From NCBI RefSeq assembly GCF_003672135.1, contig NC_039507.1:7455624-7519623 (forward strand): 64,000 bases of DNA, read 5' to 3'. The stretch comes from Ooceraea biroi. Lineage: Eukaryota > Arthropoda > Insecta > Hymenoptera > Formicidae. The position numbers were made by a program, and so were the translations under genes. Below the pieces are notes generated by a model, which was not told the DNA's origin, searched no databases, and saw only the letters and a list, made by a program, of their open reading frames with translations. Below are positions 26,901 through 37,301 of the stretch, piece by piece. Position 1 is the first letter of the stretch, and every line of letters starts with the position of its first letter.

Positions 26901-29900
26901 CAGATTTTTTATTTTAAAAGATACTACTATTTATATCTAATAAAATTATATACATAAATTTACATAAAATAAGAATCTAATTCAAAGCTAAGCAAATCGC
27001 ACTGCTTACTATGAAAGAAAGAATATACCTTACCTTAGATCATTTTCCCTTTATCATTCATCGAAAACAATTACCTTCTGAATGATCCTGCTTGACTCCT
27101 TTTCGGAATCTGCAAATCTGCCGCAATTTCTGCTCTATCCGGAAACAGAAATAATTATTCTGATTACATATTAATACTGCTGTTATTGACAATTAGATTA
27201 CATTCTTGCAACATTTTTGTGATTCTCAAGATGCGATAAACAGGATGGTACGATTCTTATGGCACGATTATGCATGGCTGAGCGCAAGTCTCAACGCAAT
27301 CTGGTGATCACGATCGCTGTAAATAACGGTCGCGAAACCTTAGGTGATACCGCACGATCGGATTTCCATATGCACACCGGATAAACGCGATGCAACGGCA
27401 ATGACTGCGTGGTTGCAGGCATAAGTTCGGTGATCTGCACACTTGCGATCAGAATATTTTTATCTCAGCATATTTTTATCTTAACAAATGCGAAATTGTC
27501 GACTGTCTAAATAGGATCAAGCATAAAAAAATCAAAATTTTAATTATTAACAACAATTTGTGTGTTCAAGTAAATCTTACATGCAAAATGATCTTTTTCT
27601 CTCTTACTCTTTTGGCAGAAAAGTCTCAAGGAATATTGATTCGTAGCCTTTGCCGGTTTTATCACGCTTCCCCCGTCTTAAATCTAAACGGGCTATCACA
27701 CGCCTGACACTTAGATGCTCCGCAAGCTCGGAAACGCGAATTCTGCGCTAAAGCCGTCATAAACGAGTTTCGCGGTCGGCGAATGGCTCTCGTAATTCGT
27801 TTATCGTACGTTCCGGCGGTATCCACGAGACGTGTTTTCGAGGTGTCGACGAACGACAAAGCTTTCAGAACGTTTCCTGACGGGCCGGCTTACTCGCAGA
27901 GTAATATAGCAACTCGAATCAACAAGCCCTTAATCCCGAGCTTTTTGCTCGTCATTCTCGTTCGTCATTGATTTTCGGCATTTTCATCGTCAATGATCTC
28001 TTTCGTCGTTCGGGGACAACGCGGCGGAGAAGTGCGGGAGGCAAAACGGGCGGGGATGAAGAGCAGAAAACAGAAGGTCGCTTAAAAGAGGCTCAAAGCG
28101 ATGGTGGGACAAATTACCGAGAAGTTTACCAATCCCACGCACTTCTGCCATCCCCTTTCATGCCCCTCTCGCCTGTCCCCTTTCCACCAATCTTTCCTCC
28201 AACGCTCTGTGCCGTTTCAACCCCCTTGCTGGCGCCTCTTCTTTTTGCGTTTTAATCCCGCCGCAACGAGGCGCTGATAATCTTGGAAGGGGCTTTTTTA
28301 AATTGGCTCCTTTGACGCGATACGCCGCGCGATGAGTTTCATATCGGAATAATTTTCGAGCGCTCCCTTCCACCCCGGACCGTCGCCCTTTCCTCGTTTT
28401 TTTCCATGATATCTCTTTTTTTCTTCACTCAGCCGCTTTTACGGCGTACCATGTGGAACTTGCGCCGACGTCAACTCGTTAAATGTTTGTCGACTTGAAG
28501 CAACTAACAGCCATCCCGAATATCACCGGACAACAGATACAATAACATAATTTTGTAATTAATTATTCAAATGACGTACCGTACGTTTTTCTCGGTTATC
28601 ATATTTGCAAATAATTACGCGTTAATGCACTTATATTCGGTTAAATAAAATTCGTCTCCGAGGGTGAATGAACCTCGCGGGTTTTTCCACAGTAAGAGAT
28701 TTTGCGTAAAATGCGGCACGGGTATCCTTCGACGCAGCTTTCACGAGGTATTAATCCGCCGAAGGTAGGAATCCGTGTAGTCGAGCGCGAATCTGTGGCG
28801 GCTTCGAAACAAAGAGAACGAGCACTCGCTGGAACGATAAACGAAGCAACGGCCAATTAAACCGGCGGAGCATCATTAAAACCGCTACTAGTTAACGCTA
28901 AAATGTCGCTCGGCGAATAGGCAGGATAGTTTAAAACGAGGAAACGGACGTGAAAAACGACAATTAGCGCGCGACGCGCGGCGTTATCGCGCCAGGAAGC
29001 CGCCACGAGCCGCGCAATAACGAAATTGTTGCATAAAGCCCGACGGATCGTAATTTTCTAACAATACGGGCCTTAATGGGCCCGTTAATCCGGCGGCGGA
29101 CATTCCGCAAACTTTCTAGCTTCGTGAGAGAATTCTTGATTTCGAATACTCCCGACATCACGCCGCTTCGACGCTTCGTACAAGCGGTAATCTCTACACG
29201 CGACGCGAGTTTCGAATTTCCCGTGGCATTTCCGGTAGCGAGAGAGAAAAAAAACTGGATCGTGCGGTGAGCGATATCACGGATAAGCGACGTATTGTTT
29301 CGCGATAGTAATTTTCATCCGAGCCGCGAGATAATGAGAGATAAGCTGCCGAGTGTACAGCCGCACGGTCTGACGCGCGCGTCTAAAAAGGAGGCGAGCA
29401 TGAGAGGAGCAAGAGAGGCGAGAAAAGAAAGTCGCGCGTCTCCTCGGGCGGATATTTAAGCGCGCGCGGTATGAACGCGCGAGCCGCACGCTCGTTTGGG
29501 AACCGGGAAGATGGCAAAATAAAGTAATTGTCGCTATTATGGACGTGTGGCAGCGTGTGTTGGTGCGTCGCAGGTGCGTGCAGCGCACGCACGCAGCGCC
29601 GCGCGGTGCATCACACCCGCCTCTGTGAGAACCCGGGCAATTACGGGCCTCCATTCAGTCCGGCTTCTGCCTCGTAATGAATTAATTTAGATGTCTTAAT
29701 TGCCATCGGTTAATTGTTCTGGAACGCCGCGAGGCAGCGCCGCGAACCGCCATCAAAGACACCCGGAATCCGTCGGACGGGATCGCTTTGCTTTCACCGC
29801 CGTTGTGTTTGCCGCCGCTCGCTTCCGCTGCATACGGACGGTAAACCACGAGTGCACGATGAATATTTAAGCGAAGATATATTCGTAAGTGGAACGGGGC

Positions 29901-30120
29901 CGCGCGAGGATATTTAACCGACCTGCGCATGACCGTCGCGTTCCGGAAGTGCACGCGGCGAGGAACTCGCGCGGATTCTTACGCGGATGAATTCAGAGAT
30001 CAATATACCTGAGATTGATCGTGAGGGACAATGCACTGTCTAGAAACAAAGCACGCGGACTTGACTTTTGTATGGCAAAAGTTTTCAAAGTTTAATTCAA
30101 TGCGGAAGTAAGTAGATAAA
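20993..30120. other. Non-coding stretch, 9.1 kb
   Basis: No exon recognised. It alternates between CpG-rich parts (23950-24330, 24700-24900, 28960-29640) and AT-rich parts (22080-22260, 26800-27010, 27470-27600). TTAATTAA-type sites cluster at 23236-23296. This resembles regulatory or long-intron DNA of insects rather than coding sequence. Confidence 0.55.
23236..23296. promoter_or_regulatory. Cluster of TAATTA homeodomain-type sites
   Basis: GTAATTAATTAAG at 23236 and GTTAATTAATTAATTG at 23281 flank a short non-AT spacer. TAATTA is the core bound by many homeodomain proteins. Enhancer function is a guess. Confidence 0.3.
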
Positions 30121-30122
30121 TA

Positions 30123-30700
30123 CAGGGTGGCCCATTTTAATTTATACAGTCGATTTTTTAAAAAACTAAAAGAGATACGAAAAAATGTTTCAGACAGACA
30201 TGTCACGATTTCGAGGGGGACATAAGATGATACCATTGGTTTGACCTTGAATAGTCGTTTGAAGGTCACGCGAAGATCACCTTGAATTTCTTAAATTGAA
30301 ACCCCAACTTTTTATTGCAGATTCTTATTCTCCATCGAAAAGTAAGTAACTTTTGTCTGAAACATTTTTCCGAAAAATGTCATCTTATGTCCTTAAATGA
30401 TCTTCAAGATGAGTTTTGAGGACATTTTAAGGACATAAGATGACATTTTTCGGAAAAATGTTTCAGACAAAAGTTACTTACTTTTCGATGGAGAATAAGA
30501 ATCTGCAATAAAAAGTTGGGGTTTCAATTTAAGAAATTCAAGGTGATCTTCGCGTGACCTTCAAACGACTATTCAAGGTCAAACCAATGGTATCATCTTA
30601 TGTCCCCCTCGAAATCGTGACATGTCTGTCTGAAACATTTTTTCGTATCTCTTTTAGTTTTTTAAAAAATCGACTGTATAAATTAAAATGGGCCACCCTG
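30123..30700. mobile_element. Palindromic MITE with perfect 275-bp arms
   Basis: Arms 30123-30397 and 30426-30700 are exact reverse complements; I compared them base by base and found no mismatch. A 28-bp spacer separates them. Ends are CAGGGTGGCCCATTTT, and TA flanks both sides (30121-30122, 30701-30702), which fits a Tc1/mariner-type target. No coding capacity. The two open frames that share MTFKRLFKVKPMVSS are only the two arms read in opposite directions. Confidence 0.92.
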
Positions 30701-30775
30701 TATATTGCGCTGGAAACAATCTTATTTTTCGAGATTGACTGCAAGCCCATTTTGTTTGAACGGGCACCTCGTCTG

Positions 30776-31564
30776 ACAAGAGAAGGTTTTCAAGTGTTAC
30801 ACTCGGATTTCAAAAATTCTTTGCACGCAGGTAGGGAGGTCCCCAAATAGAAGAAAAAAATAAAAGTAGCGGCCCAAATGCATATTTGCGCGCTGCGTGC
30901 GCAATTTTCGATGTTAGGTTAATTACTCAAAAATGCTATTTCCAATCGAATTCTTTACATTTTTTATTTCACCTAATGCACATTTATATTGCTTTAAATA
31001 ATTTTGTGTGTGTGTGTATGTGTGTGCGTGCGCGTGTGTGTACTTGTGTGTGTTTAGAAAATACGAGCGTCTAATGTAATCTCGTGCCGCGCGAGCACAG
31101 TGCGTATAAAAGGCCCATTGCTCAAAAATGGTATTTGCATCGTAACTTTTTTAATTTTTTACTGCAACTGCCAATGCACACAATTTGGAATAATTGTACA
31201 TTGCGCAAATCGTAGTTTGCTCTTTCTGCGTGATTTATTGTATGCGACTTTAAATAGATTTGATCAGAATCCATAACGAGGACATAAAAGATCTGGTCAA
31301 GGGAGGTTTTTAATTCTTTCAGTTTTAATTTTGGTTTTGATTTCTTTTTAAAGCGTTGTGCATTAGGTAAAATAAAAAATGTAAAGAATTCGATTGGAAA
31401 TAGCATTTTTGAGTAATTAACCTAACATCGAAAATTGCGCACATAGCGCGCAAATATGCATTTGGGCCGCTACTTTAATAATTTTTCTTCTATTTGGGGA
31501 CCTCCCTACCTGCACGCAAACAATTTTTGAAATCCGAGTATAACACCTAAAAACCTTTTCTTGT
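30776..31564. mobile_element. Foldback element with diverged arms
   Basis: Arms of about 220 bp (30776-30998 and 31345-31564) are inverted copies with scattered mismatches and small indels. Both contain GTAGGGAGGTCCCCAAATAG and the CTCAAAAATGCTATTTCC segment. The inside holds a TG-rich microsatellite and, near 31110-31140, a further partial copy of the CTCAAAAATG segment. No target duplication was seen, so the ends are approximate. Confidence 0.8.
31005..31053 (+). repeat. Interrupted (TG)n microsatellite
   Basis: TG units broken by TATG and GCGTGCGC, inside the loop of the foldback element at 30776-31564. Confidence 0.9.
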
Positions 31565-34187
31565 AAGATATACATATTTATAATGTGTATGCAAGGTTAA
31601 AGGCTTATTGATCGGTGTTCGTGGAGATTTATAATTTTCTCGCGACGATTAATATCGCGAGGAAGCGATAAAACTAAATGCTACGAGCCGACGATTACAA
31701 GCTCGCATTATATTCTCGCTTTCCTCCTGGGAAAGCTAACGCATCGAGCGTGTTAATTATAATGAACGTTAAGTAACCGCGCTATACGCGGACTATTATC
31801 GTTCGTAACGTCCGACAAAATTGCACGCAGTCCCCTGTATCGCGACGGGAAAAGTAGTTTACGGCTTGTTATTTATCGCGATCGAGCGCGGTAATGCGGC
31901 AATGCGCGAGAAATCCTATCGACCGACAAATCTACCACGTATTGTGCATAATGATATCCGCGGCAATATGTAGCGCCAAGTCCTCGCAGCCATAATTCTC
32001 CGTTAGATTGGCATTGTTTCTTGCTTGATGCAGAAGGCGACGTGTAAGCTCCATTAAAGCAATAAGCAAATCATGACACATCTTACGGAACGTGCATAAA
32101 AATATGATTGATTAAGCTGGTAAAGCGTGACACCAGCTTGAGACCACTACCGACATAAATAGCTTTTTAAACGTTGCATTTTTGTTGCATTAATTTAAAA
32201 ATCAATTCAAAGTATTTGTGCGTGTGTGTGTGGATGGATCAAAAGTATGTATAACATTATAAACATCTCGTGCCTAAATGAGTATACGATATGACATTAC
32301 AAATGCGTCTATTCAATTTTAAAAAATTATTCGCTGGCGGCGCAAACGTGCTGTACGAAACACTTCGCTAATTCGAGCGGTCGAACGCCACGCTAAACTT
32401 TACTCCGGTGTTCGCGACGTGATCCTGCCGGATTAAAATTGACACGTCGATCACGCTAAGTATACATGAACGTTAAACAACAACCGCCCGCCGAATCGCA
32501 AGGGAGCTTAACCGCGGGATCGCGGTGCAATATGCAGGTTGCATACATGAGAAAATAACGAAGGAAGAGAATGCAGGTTGCCCGCAGCCGTTTCCACTGC
32601 CGGCGGCGCACGGCTATGGCTCCTTCGCACGACACGCCGATAAAACGTTTCCACGGGATATGCGCGGCCCGTAAAATGCTAATCACGCCGATTCTAACGC
32701 GTCTTCGAACGGATTTCACTCGTCGACCTTGCGGAAACGGTTGCTCCGTCTTCCTGCCGCCACGACGGGAGTTCTTTCTTCCCGTCACTTCTCTTCTCTT
32801 GTTACGTCGATTGCGTGAATCACGAATAAACGGGTATTGCATGGCGGTCGTATTAGAGAAACTTAATCGCGCTATGCTCGGCGTAAAAGTTTAACGGCCG
32901 TCGTAAAACGCGAGTATACTCATGGCATCGAATTTCCTTCCGAGTTCTCAATACCGCGAGCATGATTGCGAAATATAATAATAATTTGTTAGCGCTAATT
33001 CACGGGGGGAACGCGAATTACGGCAAAATGTTGCGCGACCGCTGTTCCGCTACCACAGAAGAGGTAACAAAAGCTTTGATCTTTTAAGGATTGCAAAGAA
33101 TTATCGGGAAAGCGTTTTCTCAGCTGAGCAGAAGCGAGAGGAAATCGTCACACGCGGCGGGCAATTTTTGCCATAAATTGCTGTTAATTCTGAGCGTGAA
33201 ATTGAAAAACGATGAAGACCTTTGGATGCTCGAGATAAGAGATGGTCACGCAAGCTGTAAACTTATTTGAACATCCGTAACGTTTGCAATATCTTTTATC
33301 CGAGTAAATAGCACGTCATGCGCCAAGCATATTGAGAAGTAAAATAAATAGGTTTTCATAAAGATATTGGATTAATTAAGACGTATCTTGTGCGAGCGCG
33401 TCTTAATCTTTCGAAAATTTCTTACTGTTTTTTTTTTCGAGAATGGTACAAGCATCTTAAAGATTTATGAAAATCGTTTATCTCAAAATCATCTCTCGGT
33501 AAAAAAAGAGAGAAGAAAATTGCACAAGCCACAGCACAGTCAATATAAAAAAGGGAATCAACCGCCAAATTATACCTTGCTAATTAGCTAATATTTTTCA
33601 TCGTCCTAAGCAGCGATTAGCCAAGCCGAGAGGTCCACCTGGGGAAGTAAGAAATGAAGTACCGATTACACCGGCGGGTCGGTTAATAAAACGTTACGAA
33701 ACGATTACGCGGAGGTGAGAATTTTGCAGGGGCACGTCGGGATTCGTTGCAGTCCGGCGCGTTTTGACCTCGATTTCGAACGAATAACACGGCCGGCGGA
33801 TCGATGCCGATTCCAGGCGTGAAATCCAAAGGCAACGAGCGAGATACACGCGGTAATGACTCGTAATAAGCGTCGGAGCGGCACGGCGCGATGTAAGCGA
33901 CTCGAAAAAGTCGTTAACTGCTCGGAAATCGGTAATCACGTGGAATAATCGACGCCTCTTATAAGTGCTTACTTTTTTGTGCTCTGTATTAGAAAGAGCC
34001 GCGCGCACGAACACGCGTGTTCGCGGGTGCTTCCAGTGCAAAAAGCGGTCGACGACGCGGGCGTAGGGCGTTTATGGCCGGTCCCCGCAGTGGGCCCTTT
34101 CTTGCCGAGGGCCTGCGGCCCACCTTTTTCTCGTCGCGTTAATCGGACTCAAGCTGCGCATATCTCGCGGTAATGAGGATTATCCTC
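31565..34187. other. Non-coding stretch
   Basis: Mixed sequence between the second foldback and the hAT-like element, with a short TG run near 32217-32232 and a T9 tract near 33427. I see no exon, RNA gene or transposon end. Confidence 0.6.
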
Positions 34188-34195
34188 TTTCCATG

Positions 34196-34546
34196 CAGGG
34201 GCGGACGAGGATTTTTCAGGGTTTCAAGCTGACGACTCTCGAGGATCGCACTCTGCACACAAAGAAACTTGGAATAACTGTTTGGCAGTTTACGAAGTTT
34301 AGATGGCATTTAAATTGCACCCTCTAGAAATCTTCTATTATACTTTGGATTCTATGCATGAAAATTATCAAATATATTGTATCTCTAAAAGTTAGTGATT
34401 TCGAAACAAAACAAATCGTCGCACATGTTCCACTCTCTTCTACCTTGAAGGGATTCAACATTGCTAAATTCTTCGGTGAAGCTTTTCGAAATAACAGCGA
34501 AATCTCAGGCTCCAGTTTCGTCCGTTCACACGTAAATCCGCCCCTG
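34196..34546. mobile_element. hAT-like non-autonomous element
   Basis: A 351-bp segment with inverted ends CAGGGGCGGA. It is flanked by 8-bp near-duplicates, TTTCCATG on the left (34188-34195) and TTTCCCTG on the right (34547-34554), differing at one base. CAGGGGCGG ends and 8-bp duplications are typical of hAT elements. An open frame across it on the minus strand has no recognisable domain. Confidence 0.72.
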
Positions 34547-34554
34547 TTTCCCTG

Positions 34555-37039
34555 AAGCATCTTTTTATTCGGTCGTCGTGAACGTCGCTTACTCTCCTGG
34601 AACGCATTCGCCAAACGGACGCATGTACGAACGAACGAACGGGATATCCTAATCGTACGGTTCATTATGAGCGCGCGCACGCTCGCTCGCGATGACTATG
34701 ACTGATGCCGCGGCACGACGAATTGCGATGCGCATTACGAATAAATATCGCACTCTTTGCTCCGCTCGCGCGTCTAATGCGGCCGCTCGCAGATGGCCAC
34801 TTGGGTGGGTTTCGAAAATGCGTGCGCGCGGTGGCGGCGGCGGTCGGCACGAAATAACGCGCGATTAAATTAAATTGAACGAACGCGGCTTTTCATCAGA
34901 TCGCGCGATAAACATATGTTGGCGTGATGTTGCCCAAGATGATCGATTTATCACCGCGATCAATCACCGCGCCCGCCTTAATCCCCGCGGCGTTTAGTGC
35001 CGCGTAACAACGCGCTCTAGGCGGTGCTCGAAAACGTATCCGTCAACGGGCGGAAAACCCAGAGTGATTGAATGAAATCGCCCTGCGTCTCCTCCCGATG
35101 GCGAAACGCGGATTGACCGCGACGCGCCGAAACCTGGCGCGCCATTGCATCCCCATTAAGACGATAGGAAACCAAGCGGTATTTCTTGACAAAACTATAG
35201 GTTGCATAACGTAATTTTTCCTATTTAACGAACAGGAAGCGAAAATAAATGAGAATATTAAAAATTAGCAATGTTTAAAATAAAAGTAATATCCCTATTT
35301 AATTACAATTAATATGAATCATATTTTTTTGAAGACATCTCGAAAAAAATATACCTTTGGAAGATCGATTAATATACGTTTGATAAAAAGAACAATAAAA
35401 ACCCTAAAGGACTAAGGACCTACTTCGCTGTTAATTTGGGGCTCGCGTAATTTGGATGGAAATCGAATTGCATCGCGAAAATCGCAGTTATGCGCTCTGC
35501 ACGGGGCGGCGCGACGAGTCGAGGCGAGACGTGCGAGATTCCGTGGCCGCCATCTATCTTCGGGCGCGCTGGTAGCGAAGAAAGAGGGCATAATTAAATT
35601 AAATTAAGCCCGGGACGAGAGAGCTCTCCTCCCGGCCTCCTTCCGTGACTTCCTTTCCGTCCTACCGGCGGCGATAGTCCGCCCGACTGCCGCCTTTATT
35701 TGCAAGCAATTTGCGCTCGCGGATCGCGCGGCAAAAAATCCGAAAATAATGCTCGCGTATTAATCATGCCCCCCCGCGTGCCCGCGCAACCCTCCTCCGG
35801 CGTCTTCGTGACGTCTCCTCGCCGCCTTCCTCCACAAGGGGTCCCACGTCGACGTGCTGCCCCGTGTCCGATGCTGCTCTCCCCCTTGTCCGCAAAAATG
35901 CGTTCCCGTTCGTTGCCAGCACGTAGCCCCCTGCAATCACGTGCACACGGGGCCCTTTGTGCGATGTGTGTCTCTCGAGCGTTCTCCTCGTGACTGTCTG
36001 AAACCGAGTCCGGGGATGTTGGAAAAGAAGCATCGCGTCGACTCTTTAGCGTCCTTTGCTAAATTAGCTACGGTGACGAAATTTCGAATTTCGTCATTTG
36101 CAACACACGTTTGCAAACGCTAACGTGTGCACGGTAAGAGCTTTCCGACGTTATTGCCAACGCCGTCATGCGGTCGCTCCAATGTGCACAGGGATTTATT
36201 TAAATATAAGTAACTGCTGAGAATTAATATAGTTATAAATTTATATATATTTGCAGAGTATTATAATAAGCGATTTTTAATGATGATGTATCACGCGTGG
36301 TTGACTATTTTCGTTCGTAAGCTAGATTTGGTTCTAATAATTGCGCGAGCTGCAATTTCGTGACCACGTAGGTGTGCTCGAGTGGAAACGAAAGCGCAAT
36401 TAGCGTGATATCGTTATGACGCCGGCGAAGTGGTGGTTTTGTAAGTACGTACTATCAGAAGGCGATTGCTAATTATCGTGAGGAGAACGAGATAAGCGGA
36501 GCCGGCAGCGAAAAGGGAGCTTAAACGTTGCGCAATCTCGTGACCGCGAAAGCACACTCGGCGAGGCCCCGCGCTGTGCGATTAGCCGCGATATCGTTGC
36601 ACTTAATTTCCCTAAACCCGACATTTGCCGTCGTACTGCATTTTGCCGCAGCGTATTTGCCACTGATTAGTAGCAATCGCGGGAAAACTGGCGAACATTA
36701 CGAGACCGATATTAAACGATTATCTCGTAATCGCAAATGCATACTGAAATGAAAATTATGGTTAACGTGAAATAAAGGTCTGACCGTCATAAAAGTTTTT
36801 ATGGAATCAAGTTTCGAGCGTGTTACCTTTATATGGAGACTCACGATTGAAGAAACTTATTACAAGGTAATGCTTTCGAAAATATACAAAATAGCAAAAC
36901 AAATATTCCTGTATTTAAACGATGCAAAGAAAATGGAGCAATTGTATTAAGGTGCATTAAGAAAATATTATAGTAACAAAATATGGGCAAATATAAAATA
37001 ACAAATGAGTACAAGTCGGCTTAAAATATCTGATAAATA
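34555..37039. other. Non-coding stretch downstream of DDX31
   Basis: CpG-rich at 34660-35160 and 35500-35960, AT-rich at 35200-35400. A perfect short hairpin, GACGAAAT..ATTTCGTC, sits at 36075-36095. No gene is supported between the hAT-like element and the 3' end of the helicase. Confidence 0.6.
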
Positions 37040-37045
37040 TTTAAT
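37040..37045 (-). terminator. Possible DDX31 polyadenylation signal
   Basis: Minus-strand ATTAAA about 120 bases past the stop codon. It is the common variant of AATAAA, and I saw no canonical AATAAA nearer on this strand. Confidence 0.4.
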
Positions 37046-37162
37046 AAAACAATGCAAAACACTCGATGCATGTTTGGATTAAAAGTATTTACAAGGAACT
37101 GCTGATGTGAGATCGCAGTTTGTTTGCAATGTATCGAGCTGGTCGATCAGAAATCAATCGGA

Positions 37163-37301
37163 TTACTTCTTTAATTTCTTCAAGGGTTCCAAGCCACTGT
37201 CATACTCGGAGGTGTTGAGCATCCTGACCCTCTTCAGCAACCCCGGTTTCTTCGCGCCACCACCTTGGCTCGTCTGTTCCTTTTGCGGCACCCTGTCGGA
37301 C
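37163..37301 (-). CDS. DDX31: DDX31 exon 9 (basic tail and stop)
   Basis: One base completes Pro923; residues 924-968 follow and then TAA. Acceptor ttccag after a pyrimidine-rich tract. The tail is basic and ends LKKLKK, typical of nucleolar helicases. The phase match with exon 8 is the main support, because the tail is not conserved in sequence. Confidence 0.85.

Noticed and set aside
30000..30850. Two open frames with identical N-termini on opposite strands
   Set aside because: They are the two arms of the perfect palindrome read outward; not genes.
34324..34680. 118-codon minus-strand frame
   Set aside because: It runs across the hAT-like element and its border; no domain was recognised.
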